Below the pieces are notes generated by a model. It was not told the origin of the DNA. It ran no database searches and saw nothing but the letters and a program-made list of their open reading frames with translations. A stretch of DNA of 64,000 nt, from positions 124,001-188,000 of the forward strand of contig JAGFNK010000037.1 of NCBI GenBank assembly GCA_025769875.1, given 5' to 3'. The translations under genes were made by a program, and so were the position numbers. Positions 9,295 through 21,330 of this stretch are shown here, one piece after another (the first letter of the stretch is position 1; every line of letters begins with the position of its first letter). This stretch comes from Russula earlei (taxonomy: Eukaryota > Basidiomycota > Agaricomycetes > Russulales > Russulaceae).

Positions 9295-9861
9295 TGTTGG
9301 AAGAAATCGATACATTTTCTGGCGAGCGTGTGGTTCGGAGTCAAGGGTTCGAGCGGTAAGCTTGTTCTAATGTCACCGACTGGGGGCAGTGTCGCTGACA
9401 AATCGTTTCACGCGCGAGACATGCACACTGAGTTGAGTGAGACGATAAGTTCTCGCGAAGATCGGGGGTCTCGGTGACAACACAGCAGAGGCTAGTGTGT
9501 ACCGCGGAGTGGAAGAACAACGAATAAGTCTTCGCGTTTGATGACTTGGAGAGTGAGAGAAGTTTCTGAGTCGATTGCTTGATTCCCTGCAAGCCTACAG
9601 TCTCGAAGCTAGAATCCAGTAATATTCACAAGAGAACAAGCTTAGAGCTTGTTCTCTTCTACAGACAGGTTTATATAGACATTGTATCCTATATCAAATA
9701 GTAGACACAAGGTAATGGTGAGACGATCGGAACTAAGACACGCTGGAAGGTGTTGGTACATGCGAGGCCAAATGAGTCATGAAACGCACGGGAATCGTGA
9801 GGCTTGTCCGGGTAGGCTTGTCCGGTTGCCGGTCCGGTCCGAAGAGCCGGTTCTTGTGACA
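9295..9861 (-). repeat. 3' LTR of gypsy remnant J
   Basis: Read on the minus strand it starts TGTCACAAGAACC and ends CTTCCAACA. A TATATAAA-like box lies near 9670 and a strong hairpin just downstream. It joins directly to a truncated gag frame at 9862 with no pol between, so an internal deletion brought gag against the LTR. Confidence 0.65.
9630..9658. repeat. Perfect 13-bp hairpin in J LTR
   Basis: Arms AAGAGAACAAGCT and AGCTTGTTCTCTT are perfect complements around a 3-base TAG loop. It lies about 20 bp downstream (minus strand) of the TATA-like box, so it would be at or near the 5' end of the element RNA. Confidence 0.7.
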
Positions 9862-11165
9862 CTTCTCCTGTTCAGTAGTGGCCACTCTAGCATGGTTGAC
9901 ATCCATTGGAACAACTTGGTTGTTGCTCCTAGGAATAAATTGACCTGTGAGGTTCCTTAGTACAAATGTAGGATTGGCCCTAGGAGGCGGTCCAGGAGGA
10001 GGGCGGAATGTGGTATTGGTAGGGTGGAAGTTAAGGAAATGTTGGGGATTATATGCAATATTGCATATATCTCCCATATAGCTTTGCCTTACAGCATATT
10101 TGTTGTGTTCCTTTCTAGCTGCTTCAGTCCATTCTGCAAAGGTGGTAGGTAGGGTTTCCCTTGATAACACATTGTTGAGGAGTGGCCTACTAAGACCTCT
10201 AGTGAAGTAGTCTAGAGTTCTGTTTGCATTTAGGTCATATCCTGTGTTGTTGGCAAGGTTGGTGAAGGTGGCAATATAAGAGTCAAGGTTGGGTCCTTGT
10301 TGCCTTAGAACAGCTAGTTTATTGAATGTGTTTTGCCTTTTGTTAGAATTGGTGAAGGCATTGTTAAACGCAGTTCTAAAGTTGTTCCATAGAGCTGCAT
10401 TAGTCCTGAGTACTCCACCAGTGTTGACACTGTTGTTAAGTGTTTCCAGTTGAGTGTCAACCCAATGGTCAACATTAGGGCCTCTTATAAAGGACAGAAA
10501 AGCATTGACTCATCTATAGGGATTGTTGAAGAGAGAGTTCTCATCATTCATATTGCAAAAGATGGCAAACTCTCTCATGAATTTGGAGGATTGGGAGCAA
10601 TCTCCATTAAAGATAGATGGTGGGTTTCCCCTGACTGCTCCATTGGAAGTGATTGGGACTAAGGCCACCATAATTTGGGGGCTAGGTGGAGGAGAAGGAG
10701 TAGGAGGTCTTGGTGGAGTAGAGGGAGAGGGAGGTCAAGGAGTAGGTACGCGAGCAATACCAAAGATCCTTTGTGGTACAGGGATTAGTTCAAGTGCAGG
10801 CATGGCTTCTACTGCTAGGTGTATAGGTAATAACCTAGGTGAAGGTTGTGTGGTTCAGGGTTGAGAGGAAGGTTGATTAGATTCTTCTGCAGAAGATAAA
10901 CAATGTCTTCCTAGAGAGGGTGAAGGTTGGTATTGAAAAAGTTGGTACTGGGGATTGGATTGGTCCCAAGTTCCTAAACTGTATTCTTCATTATCAAGAA
11001 GAAGGCCTTTGTGAGTAGCTTATTCAAAGTGGAGTCCAACTTCTTGTCTATCAAGTTTATACCAAAGTCCATTGATAAATTTGATAGGGTGGTAAAGGTT
11101 TTTGATGTGAAGGTAGTATCCTACTTCAGGTGATGTCATGCCAAAAGGATGGACCAGTGATTCAT
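9862..11165 (-). pseudogene. gag: Gypsy J gag remnant
   Basis: On the minus strand the translation runs through a gypsy capsid: VRGNPPSIFNGDCSQSSKFM, then an in-frame TGA near 10510, then FLSFIRGPNVDHWVDTQLET, ALWNNFRTAFNNAFT, LDSYIATFTNLANNTGYD and WTEAARKEHNKYA. It ends at PMDVNHARVATTEQEK, where the LTR begins. The upstream part (10870-11165) resembles the gag leader of G1. No zinc knuckle, protease or reverse transcriptase remains. The TGA is probably a mutated CGA. Confidence 0.75.
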
Positions 11166-11705
11166 GCAGTATAAGGTGGCTCTCATGTGTGCCTGTGCTG
11201 TGAGAGGAGGGTGTTCACCCAAGGGGATGGTTAGACTTTGAAGTTAAGGATCAAGAGAAGAACATGGAGGGGGTGGTAAGAGAGTGCCAAGAAGACAATT
11301 CAAGTAAAGGAACGAGATGGAAGCAGTAGGGCAGGGATGAGCACTAGATGGGAGGAAAATGCTATCTTAGAGGAGGACAAGGATGAGCGACATGAGAGGG
11401 CGATAATGACAAGTGGCTTAGGGCAAGGTGGCAAATGGGATGGAGGGCATGGTCACCAGAGCTGGCGGAACTGGTCCTGAGGCAGTAAGTGGTGCTAAGA
11501 TGTCGATGGGCAAGGCTGAGACTGAGCAGGCAGCAGGACACGAGATAGGGACATTTTAGAGGGTGGTGGCTATGGCCAACAAGGATGTGGGAGGGGGGGG
11601 GCAATGGCTGGTGAGATGGCAATGGAGGCAGCAGTGTGTAGCGTCAAGGCCTTGGAGGCTGAGGCTGAGGCCAATGAGGGTGGGCAACAAGACTGAGTTG
11701 GTTGG
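11166..11705. other. Unclassified purine-rich DNA (host of A1)
   Basis: GA-rich on the plus strand, with only short chance frames. It continues across A1 and A2: the short piece 12669-12720 and the sequence after 14831 belong to the same block. I see no recognisable protein or LTR ends. Confidence 0.4.
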
Positions 11706-12668
11706 TGTCATGAACCATTCTCCGGAGAGGGCCCTTGAAGGACCCTTCCTTATAGGAGGAAACCCAGCCTCCATGGTGTCACCCTGTTCACATGAGCAAA
11801 AGGGGTGAGTAGAGGTGTCCACAATATCGCGCGTGCATTGTTGCACGAGCGATTCTCAGCACAATTGACATACAGCAAGCCCCACTTAAAGGCAACCCTT
11901 TTAACAACAAAAGACAGTATTAGGGCCTTCCTAAAGACCCTTTGGAACGACCCTAGAAGTTCTACAATAGACACTAACCTAGTATCAAAGGCCCTACAAC
12001 GCGTTATTAGACCAACTCTAATAACTATAGAACGGACTATAAGGCAATACTAAGGACCTTAATAGAAGTATTAGGGCCGACTCTAGGGACCCTAATAGAA
12101 CTATATAAGGGCCTTATAAGATAACACTGTCCCCTAACCAAACTACAAGTCCTCAAATGACCGGCCCTAAACTAACTAACAGGAAATGAATCAGATGCTC
12201 GCACGTGCACTAAAGCAGTGAACACGTGGACAAGGGAAGCTCTTACTCATCAAGAGGAGCCTTCTTACTCAGCAGCTTACTGAGCATGACTGAGCATGCT
12301 CAGTAAGCGTCCTCCGACTTCTTACTCATCACTCTGTTGTGCTTGATAACAAGGTTATGACTTGTTCCCTATTTAGCAGTTCTCTTGTAGTATATAAGCG
12401 CTCAATAAAGTAGCGGACAGTCCTCAGACTGTCCATTTGTTTATGGCACTCTCCAACCCTGGGATACTCCCCTTAAGGACCGTCCCCTTGTGACTACCCT
12501 GGCCCCTTCCCTGCGTGATTGCTCGACTCTCACAGTAACGATACCTCTCTGGTATCTGTTACTACTCTGGACTCTACTTCTTGCCCATGCAGTCTTGGAC
12601 GTCTATCGACTTGTCTTCGAGCTTATCCCTCGCTCTTGAACTGGATAGTTCATCAGCGAGTCTTGACA
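11706..12668 (+). repeat. Solo LTR A1 (family A) with TSD GTTGG
   Basis: 963 bp, TGTCATGAACC to GAGTCTTGACA, flanked on both sides by GTTGG (11701-11705, 12669-12673). It contains a TATATAAG box with AATAAAG just downstream, repeated TTACTCA-type motifs and the palindrome CTGAGCATGCTCAG. The intact TSD means one LTR remained after recombination between the two LTRs. Family A is the LTR of gypsy L (see 42682-43479). Confidence 0.93.
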
Positions 12669-12720
12669 GTTGGCAAGACAAGGAGGCACAGCAGCAGCGG
12701 GTTGGTACTGAGATGGAGGT

Positions 12721-14831
12721 TGTCAAGACTCACTGTTGAACTATCCAGTTCAAGAGCAAGGGATGAGCTCAAAGACGAGTCGATAGACATCCAAGACGGC
12801 ATGGGCTAGTAGTAACACCCAGACTAGTACCAGGTACTAAAGAGGCATGGTAACTGGGAGCATTGAGCAGTTACACATGGAAGAGGCCAGAATGGTCACA
12901 AGGGGATGGTCCTTAAAGGAGTATCACAGGGATAGAGAGTGCTGTAAACAAATGAACAGTCTGAAGACTGTCCACTACTTCATTGAGCACTTATATACTA
13001 CAAGAGATCTGCTAAATAGGGAACAAGTCATAACCTTGTTATCAAGCACAATAGACAGATGAGTAAGAAGTCAGAGTATGCTTACTGAGCATGCTCAGTT
13101 ATGCTCAGTAAGCTGCTGAGTAAGAAGGCTTCTATTGATGAGTAAGAGCCTTTGCTGTCCATGTGTTCACTGCTTTAGTACATGTGCAAAGCACCTGATT
13201 CATTTATTGTTAGTTAGTTTAGGGCTGGTCATTTGAGGACTTGGAGTTTGGTTCAGGGAGTAGAGTTGCCTATAAGGCCCCTTATATAGTTCTATTAGGG
13301 TCCTTAGTGTCGACCTGATACTTCTATTAAGGTCCTTGGTATTGCTTTATAGTTTGTTCTATAGTCATTAGAGTTAGTCTAATAACACTGAAGCAAGCCA
13401 CCATAGGGCACACGAGGTTCTTGAGACTTGGTCTGAGGGTGGGAAGGAACTAGGTTATCAAGAGTAGAGCCTTCCCTCGGGCGTAAGCATTGGGCACTCT
13501 GCATGTGCAAAGGGCAATCGGAAATAAGAGAGAACTTTGTTAAGTGAAGAGTTTGTTCTTTACCTCCCACACAAAGAGGCGAGGGGAAGAGCAGAGGACT
13601 GCACAGAGCTCAACTGGTATTCAAGATGGTAGCTACTGTCTTTATATATATTGTAGGAATGATGAGCAGGAAGTTGGGTAATCAAAGGAGCAGAGGGCGC
13701 TGAATAGGAGACGAAACGAACCAAGAGTAGGTGAGTATGATGTCGCGATGGAACACGACCCAGAACCGATGCATAAGACAATCTACACTAATTGGAATGA
13801 GGCAAGTGTTTAGCAAAATTGGAGAGTAAGTAAATGAAGTGGGATGGGAATTCATAGTAGTACAGTATATCAGTCAAAGGCATACCAAAAGCCTATTCCT
13901 CCAACTGCGAGTCCGTGAGTGCAGGGCGGCACAACAATGATGATAGGGCAAGGCGCTGAGGGCAGCGAGCCCTCAGATAAAGTGGTGATGATGACGATAA
14001 ATGTGTCATCTGGGTCAGTGTGTCGACTCATGATGGGGGTGAGGACAATGATGATAGAGGAGGTGAGAGTGGGATGAAAGGGAGTTGTCAAGGGGTGAGA
14101 GTGTGATGATGAAGGGATGGGGAGTATGACACATGTGGAGGAGACTAGTGGCAGAGGAAATGGATGACAACAAAGGAGAGTGTGACACGGGTGAACGGTG
14201 ATGATGTCGTGCCATAGGTCAATGCTTGGAGGAGCCAAGCTCCAACTCCATGACTGGTGAGGGAAGCATTGAGCAGCAAGGCGAGTGATGTTGGAGGCAA
14301 TCGAACTGAGCTGTTATCACTGTTGCTGGGTGTAGAGCAAGTGACGCAAGGGAATGATGTCGAAAGGGGGAATGTGCAATGGAGGGGGATAGAGGGAGGA
14401 AGGAGTGACGATAGTTTGAAGTAGTAGGACAAGGGATGAAAGACAAGAGAGGGAGAGAGAGAAGCACGGGAGATGCAAGGTGCTGGTATGAGTCACATGA
14501 GTTTTTGGGTCAGCCGGCTCACACACCTTACAACACGTTGTAGGGTCTTTAGTATTGTGTTAGTGCCTATTGTAGAGCACTTAGAGTCATCCTAAAGGGT
14601 CCTTAGGGAGGCTATAATACTGTCCTTTATTGCTAAAAGGGTTGCCATTAAGTGGGACTTGCTGTATGTTGATTGTGCCAAGAATCGCTCACACAACAAT
14701 GCATGCACGATATTGTGGACACCTCTACTCACCCCTTTTGTCCATGTGAACAGGGTGACACCATAGAGGCTGGGTTTCCTCTCATAGGGAAGGGTCCTTG
14801 AAGGGCCCTCTCTGGGAAATGGTTCATGACA
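12721..14831 (-). repeat. Solo LTR A2 (family A), split by LTR B, TSD GAGGT
   Basis: Minus-strand A LTR from TGTCAAGACTCAC (12721) to GGTTCATGACA (14831). GAGGT occurs at 12716-12720 and 14832-14836. The repeat is interrupted at 13389-14532 by another LTR and continues without loss at AACACGTTGTAGGG, so B jumped into A2. Confidence 0.92.
13389..14532 (-). repeat. Solo LTR B nested in A2
   Basis: On the minus strand it begins TGTAAGGTGTGTG and ends GGCTTGCTTCA. ACAC is repeated at both edges (13385-13388, 14533-14536), giving a 4-bp TSD. TATATAAAG near 13640 (minus strand) marks the promoter. Its ends resemble those of F (48019-50631), which also has a 4-bp TSD. Confidence 0.75.
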
Positions 14832-17058
14832 GAGGTTGCAACAGGTGACACCAAGAGCGTGGGACTGATGAGGCAGAGACAGGGTAATAGTTGGGAATGA
14901 GGCAGCCAGCAAGATGGGGCTTGAGGCATCAAACAACGCTAAATGTTGGTAGGGAGAACTATAGTCCCAAGGTGGCAAGGCCCAAGACTAGGGCCACTGG
15001 GATCAGAGACTGCACAAGTTGTGTAGCTAGTGAACTGGTGGCAGTGGCAGGTGGGACAGAAGTGGTTGTGATGATGAATGTGTCCGAAGTGTTGGTGACC
15101 AAGATCAATATTATGAGACAATGAATGAGGATGACGAGGTCAGTAAGGCTGAGGGCACAATGATGGCAACTGATTGGACTTAGGCTGGGGTGGTGGGGAT
15201 GTGGCCACACATGTTAGGTGGTTGGATAGGAGGGAAGATGAGAGAAGGAAGCAGAAGAAGTCACACGAAAGGAAGAGTGTATGAGCTGTTGCACTCTCAA
15301 TGGATATTCCTACTAGTTATTGCTGCCCTTGTCCTCAGGACGAAGGCAGTTTAGATACATGAATGGCCAGGGGCAGAGCAAGATGGTATAATACTAGATC
15401 AAGCATAGCCTGAGGCAGTTGCGCTAAAGGGAGGGGTATGGTATTCTGAAACATTCAGTTTTCTATGTATCATTGGATACAAGGTGTCATCATGCGATCC
15501 TAGGGTGAAGGGGGGTTGAAATGATTCCTAATGAGATATAGTATGTACGTGGGAGTCGGGTATGAGTGAATGTGCTTTTTGGAAATCATGGTGTTGAGAC
15601 AATGTGTGTAACACAACTAAGCTTGAAAGGATGGTAGAGAGAGTATTGGAGGAAATAAGTATGGTAAGTTCAGGTCTGAGAGAGTGGGTAAATACTGGAA
15701 AAGGGTATATGGGTGCTACTGGTGGTGACAGGTGGGCACTAGTCAGCGAGGCAGAGGTGCCATGCAGGGGTGGTTGGCCAGGTTTAAGGCATTGTGGGCT
15801 TTTTGCCTGGTGAGGCAATGGCAGGTGAGCATGCAATTGGGTGTGAGCGGTAGCGGCTCTAGAGGTGGTGGAGAGGGTGGGTGTGTTGAAGGCCAACGAC
15901 AGAGGGTATAGAGGCATTTGTGTGTGTGGTGAGATGATGGAGGGAGAAAAATGATGGGCCATGTGCCTATGGTTCAATGGTTCAACTGTTGACCTTGACT
16001 TGGCTCTCATGGCCAGTGTGTGTGCCACTTGGTCAGCATTTGCCAGATCAGCCCAGTCCATGCCCAAGCTCACAACTCGCCTTACAGCGGGTAGGTAGTC
16101 TTGGTTATGTCAAGTGACGGTTTGGCATTCAAGAGGGTTAGATGAGGAAGCGGGTTTGATAGAGGGTTTGGGGATGACAGGTATTTCTGATGTAGAAGCT
16201 ATTGTGAAATGTTAAGCTTGGTCTGATGTCATGGTAACTAGCCATGTCAGTTCTCAAGCCTGAAGTCAAGTTGATAGTAGGAGTGTAGTCTAGTAAATGG
16301 GCTGGTTCCTGATGTAAAGAGTAAGGATCCCTGCAGCGGTCAAAGTGTTTTATGCTAAACAGGTTATGGCCAATAGACCCTTCCTAGTACAACTTGGTCC
16401 ATTGAGAAGCTAGGGTAAGTTTGTAGTGAGATAGACTAGGGCTGGTTCCACGAGCTATATGCATTCAAGTCCATTGTAGACCTTGAACATGCAGAGAGAG
16501 AGAGGAAGGTATGTCTTGAAGGAGGAGAGCTCTTCTCGGTACAGGGAAGAGAGACTCTTAGGGGAGCAAGGGAAAGGCAAAGAGTAGATGGTAGATGGTG
16601 TGTGTGTGTGTGTGAAGAGTTGATGAAATGGAGAGGTGCATGTGGTTTGAGGATTAGGAGTGGAGTGGGTTGCAGGATCTGGAGTGGGTTGCAGGATGTG
16701 GAGTGGGTTGCAGGATATATGTTTGGACAAGAGTAGGTTGGATTCTACAAGAGACCAAGCTTAGGGCTTTGGTCATAAAGTACTGAGCTTATATATAAAG
16801 GAGAAGTGCAGCAGTAGCTGCGCTTTGACTGTGCTACTAGTATATTAGGAGTCATAATAAGTAGGAGTCATAGAAATGAGGCCACAAATGAGTCAGAACC
16901 AAGTGACTGTGCTGCACAGTAGGTGCGCAGCATTGCACAGTCAAAACTGAGAAGTAAGTATAAAAGGAAAGAGAACCAAACAAAGGGAAAGTAACAGCAA
17001 TCTAGTGTTACTTGGATGTGTATGGATCACATGATAACACAGAAGAGATCACAAGACA
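14832..17058. other. Unclassified block with weak minus-strand frames
   Basis: Continuation of the purine-rich host of A1 and A2. The longest frame (15528-16073, minus, 181 codons, starting MSLGMDWADLANADQVAHT) is Ser/His/Leu-rich and matches no family I know. At 16735-16830 a TATATATAAGG-like box and a hairpin-like GAGACCAAGC/GCTTTGGTC pair resemble the promoter region of a minus-strand LTR, but I cannot place both ends. Confidence 0.35.
16599..16717. repeat. (TG)n microsatellite and 19-bp tandem repeat
   Basis: A TG run lies near 16599-16614. A 19-bp unit beginning TGGAGTGGGTTGCAGGAT occurs three times in tandem at 16661, 16680 and 16699. Confidence 0.75.
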
Positions 17059-17073
17059 TAAGAGATCATTAGA

Positions 17074-18327
17074 GGGGGCTCCTTGAACCGCGACCACCAC
17101 CAGGTCCGGATTTTCCCATGGCAAAGCCGGGGCAAGGATAGGCAGTGAGGATGACAGTGAGCTCTGCAAGGCCAGAGCCACCCGTCCAAGCCTTCGTAAA
17201 ACTATGACCCCCTCACCAACTAAACCACCATCCACCAGGCTGACTGGCCAAACCAATACATAACACAATCACTATGTATGCTAGCATAATCTGCAATGAG
17301 AACTCCTCCCACATAAACACACAACCCATACTGTATGACCACCCAGCTCCCCAACAACGAACAAGCAACACCAGCACCCCCCGTGAATACCCTACCCAAC
17401 TCCCACCTCCCTCCCCTCCCACTGTCACTACCAATACCATGCCACCACAACCACGTGGAAATCACACATGACCCAAACCCCCTACCACCAGCCTGCCTTT
17501 CACCACCCGAAACAAAAGTCCTTTGTCCGAGAGAGATGTGGCCACATGCGCCACAACTATGGCCCAACATCATCTAGGCACCATACTAGGCTGTTGATGC
17601 CTCATCCTCCCCAACCAAAATGATGAACCACACCATGACCAGAACCGCTGTGGACGCAACCCAAAAGGAGCCACTCACCACCCAGGCTTATATGGTCACT
17701 TGCACGAGAAATGTGGCCACACAGGCCTAACCTATGGCCCGAAATTACCCTTGGCACCATAATGGGCTGTGGCGCCTCTCACCCCCAATAACTGAAAATC
17801 CTGAGATTGCGACAGAAAATACTCCCCCACAACACCCCCCCAAAGGAGCCAAGCGCCTACTACAAATACAAATCTTAGAAGCCGCATACCTTATTTGGGT
17901 CCTAAGATGCGAAAGATGCATACAAGGCTGAACCCACACCACATGCAAAGTGAAAACAAGGTGGGAGAATACCATAAACAAAAGATTAACAAATGACAGA
18001 ATAACTGCACTAATAATGACACGAGACAATAAATTCAGAACACTCGTTGAAAACACCTGGGAAGGAGTCTTTCTGAAAGAAATGGACCTCCCCCCTGACT
18101 GGCTCCAAAACCGTGAGGTTTTAGTGGGTAGGAGGCTACCCTAGGTACCTGAGTCCCACACTGGCCTACCAGGCTGTGCGTAAATGCATTTCCCCTCACA
18201 CCCGGTCCCCTACACCGGCTTCAGCACGTTAGATAGGGCTGATCCACTTTCTCCCACTATCTAACAATTATTCACAGTAATTAGTTTTGTATTAATTACG
18301 AGAATAAAATGCTCTCCAAAAAAAAAA
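17074..18327 (+). mobile_element. 5'-truncated LINE with poly(A) and 15-bp TSD
   Basis: The insert ends in AATAAAATGCTCTCC followed by ten A residues and is bounded by the same 15 bp, TAAGAGATCATTAGA (17059-17073 and 18328-18342). A long TSD plus a 3' A tail is the mark of target-primed reverse transcription. Only the 3' end of the element is present. Confidence 0.85.
17734..18144 (+). pseudogene. C-terminal fragment of fungal LINE reverse transcriptase ORF
   Basis: Two stretches in one frame, LLQIQILEAAYLIWVLRCER and VKTRWENTINKRLTNDRITA, are separated by one TGA at 17929-17931. This pattern (LIWxLRCER ... INxRLTxDR) is what I know from the C-terminal tail of Tad-type non-LTR retrotransposon polyproteins in Agaricomycetes. 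The polymerase itself is missing. Some earlier reading (CGHMRHNYGP) may be a zinc-binding part of the same protein. Confidence 0.6.
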
Positions 18328-18414
18328 TAAGAGATCATTAGACCAGTAAGTAAAGGGACATACAAAGAAAACACTCCATAGCAAAGGTGAGAAGTAAGTG
18401 TAAAAAGTAGATAT

Positions 18415-19077
18415 TGTAACATACTCTGGTCTTGCACAAGCTATCCTTGGCTCTAATCTCCCAAACAAGCTTTCCCTGAAAGCCATTCAGGAGCATATTC
18501 TCAATGAAGAGAGTTGTTGGGCTAGCCCCTCCGCTTCCCTTAACAAAGTCATTCTGGTCAAGAAACAGGACGATAAGAACAAGATAAAGTGTTATTATTG
18601 CAAGAAAGCTGGTCACAACAGTCCTGAGTGCCAGAAGAAGAAAAAGGATGAGGAGGAGATGACAAAGAAAGAGAAAGAGTCTGGTGTGGACACTAACAGA
18701 AAGGTCAACGTGCACATAGTAGAGACTACTGCTACTATTTTGGAGATCTCAGATGACGAAAATGACATTCACATTTCCCTTTACTCAGTGACTAGATCAT
18801 GCTGGGTGATTGACTCAGGAGCTACCCATCACATCAGTCTGTTCTGGACTGACTTCATCACCTACACTCTGGCCACTAGATCAGTTAACCTTGGAGGTCA
18901 CGCAATCATCAAGCAGATTGGGACCAGATCTGTATTCATCCTATCATCGGGAGGAATTGGGAAGTTTCCATTAACCTCACCAATGTCATGCATGTTCCAG
19001 AAGCCAATGTGTGTTACTTCTCAGTCAGCACATTGCTCCAGAGGGGGGGACATATCACTTTTACTCAGAAAGGATGC
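18415..19077 (+). pseudogene. Copia I: gag zinc knuckle and protease
   Basis: KCYYCKKAGHNSPECQKK is a CCHC knuckle. WVIDSGATHHIS (near 18800) is the copia protease active site. A frameshift near 18970 breaks the frame compared with copy II. The frame stops where A3 is inserted at GATGC. Confidence 0.85.
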
Positions 19078-20008
19078 TGTCAAGACTCACTGTTGAACTA
19101 TCCAGTTCAAGAGTGAGGGAGAAACTCAAAGATGAGTCGATAGATGTCCAAGATGGCGTGGGCAAGAAGCAAGGTCCAGAGCAGTACCAAATACCAAAGA
19201 GGTATGGTTACTGGTAGGGTTGAGCAATTATGCAGAGAAGAGGCCAGGATGGTCACAAGGGGATGGTCCTTAAAGGAGTATCCCAGGAATGGAGAGTGCC
19301 ATAAACAAATGGACAGTCTGAAGACTGTCCACTACTTTATTGAGTGCTTATATACTACAAGAGAACTGCCTAATGGAGAACAACTCATAACCTTGTTATC
19401 AAGTACATTGACAGATGAGTAAGAAGTTGGAGTATGCTGCTGAGTAAGAAGGCTTCTATTGATGAGTAAGAGCCTTTATTGTCAACGTGTTCACTGCTTT
19501 AGTACACCTGCACAGCACCTGATTCATTTACTGTTAGTTAGTTTAGGGCTGGTCATTTGAGGACTTGTAGTTTGGTTCAGGGAATAGAGTTGCTTTTAAG
19601 GTCCCTTATATAGTTCTATTAGGGTCCTTAGAGTTGACCCTAATACTTCTATAAAGGTCCTTATTATTGCTTTATAGTTCATTCTATAGTTATTAGAGTT
19701 AGTCTAATAACACATTGTAGGGTCCTTAGTATCATGTTAGTGCCTTTTGTAGAGCACTTAGAGTTGTCCTAAAGGGTCCTTAGAGAGGCTATAATACTGT
19801 CATTTATTGCCAAAAGAGTTGCCACTAAGTGGGGCTTGCTGTATGTCAATTGTGCCGAGAATTGCTTGTGCAACAATGCATGCATGATATTGTGGACACC
19901 TCTACTCACCCCTTTTGCCCATGTGAACAGGGTGGCACCATAGAGGCTGGGTTTCATCTATTAAGGAAGGGTCCTTCAAGGGCCCTCTCCAGGAACTGGT
20001 TCATGACA
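19078..20008 (-). repeat. Solo LTR A3 in copia I, TSD GATGC
   Basis: 931 bp, TGTCAAGACTCAC to GGTTCATGACA, with GATGC at 19073-19077 and 20009-20013. It has lost most CpGs compared with A1, A4 and A5, so it is an older copy. Confidence 0.93.
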
Positions 20009-21330
20009 GATGCCAAATCTACTACAAAGATCAGAAAGTCATGCAAGGATACCTGGAGAATAACCGATTCTATATGGACTTCTCATCTCCGGCCCTACAT
20101 GCCCAAGTGGTGGTGCTGTTATGGTGTCATGGCTGTAAGAGCGTTAGCTCAAGGTTCAATGGGGCCAAGTCCCTGTGACTTGGTTCAAGGGGTTCAGTGG
20201 GGCCAGCTCAAGGAGACTGGATCAAAGGTTTAGCATCTCAAAGCTGAATCAGACAATGACTCAGGTTGCAGACAGAGTCGATCTTCTGGTTTCACAGAAG
20301 AGGAGGACGATGATAGAGCAAGAGAGGAGTAAGAGGAATGCAAGAGTTCCTCCTAGTGTGGTGATGTTAAGCAAGGTAAGAGCCAGCACAAACAAGTTGT
20401 GATTGAGAGAGGATACAGGGCAAAGAGATGTGACAGAAAATGGGACAAAGCTAAGCTTGGGGCATTCCTTAGCTTTTACAGGCACTTAAATACTGTATCT
20501 AGCAAGGCTGTACAGTACCATATGTGGAACAATAGATAACACTTAACCAGTAGCAAAAGGAGCTTGAACAATAGATGAAACACAATAGGTGAAACACAAT
20601 AGGTGAAACACAATAGGTGAACCACAATAGGAGTTTACCAGCATCAAGGGGTGAAATGGTAACCAAGAGGATGAGGGTGACAGGAAAAGAACAATAATAA
20701 TAAAAAAAAGGGTAGGGATGAACTGCCAAGGGGGTAATTCACAACAGGTGCTACTGCTCAGCATCTGGCATCAGTGCATGGGACATATGTCCTCATGTGT
20801 GCTAATCAAATATGCTCATTCCATCAAGGGCATCTTGCCTATTTCAGTGGATCGCAATCAGTCACCTTGCTCCAGGTGTGAACTCGGCAAACAGATGTGA
20901 CTTCCTTTCCTGGCTTTGCCTAAGTGATCAGATCATTGTCTACAGATCATGCATAATGACTTAGCTGGTCCAATGCAGACCCAGCCTATCTGAGGCACAA
21001 ATTATTGGGCAACATTTATTGGCAACTACTCCCATTATGGGGTAGTGTACTTCCTCAAAACTAAAGATCAGTGTGCTGATACATTTAAGAAGTATCTCGC
21101 ATGGCCAGAAAATCATTCCAATGATAAGATCAAAGCATTACACTCAGATCGTGGATGGGAGTACTTGTCCAGTGCCCTCAGATTGGTCTTAGATCAAAAG
21201 GGAATTGAGCATAGATTGACAATGCCAGGGTCACCACAGCAGAATGGCATAGCAGAGAGATGGAACCAGACCCTTGAAGACAAGATGTGTGCTATGCTAC
21301 ATGGCACCAGTCTTACTCAGGGGTTCTGGG
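20009..21330 (+). pseudogene. Copia I: protease tail and integrase (split by G2)
   Basis: CQIYYKDQKVMQGYLENN precedes G2. After G2 come LSIWHQCMGHMSS (integrase zinc finger), CSRCELGKQ, the acidic residue in LHSDRGWEYLSSA and GSPQQNGIAERWNQTLEDKM (catalytic E region), a typical copia integrase. A TGA after GKQM and another stop near 20990 break it. G2 occupies 20117-20746. Confidence 0.85.
20117..20746 (-). repeat. Solo LTR G2 in copia I, TSD GGTGC
   Basis: 630 bp minus-strand G LTR, TGTTATGGTGTCATGG to TTCACAACA. GGTGC lies at 20112-20116 and 20747-20751. Confidence 0.93.

Noticed and set aside
11362..11846. Overlapping frames at the A1 left edge
   Set aside because: They cross the LTR boundary and its TSD, so they cannot be an old gene.
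14015..14526. Set of His/Ser/Leu/Pro-rich minus-strand frames
   Set aside because: All lie in LTR B and reflect its CT-rich strand.
17208..17577. Overlapping frames in the LINE 5' part
   Set aside because: Short, multi-frame and without a motif beyond a possible CGHMRHNYGP piece; kept only as part of the LINE.
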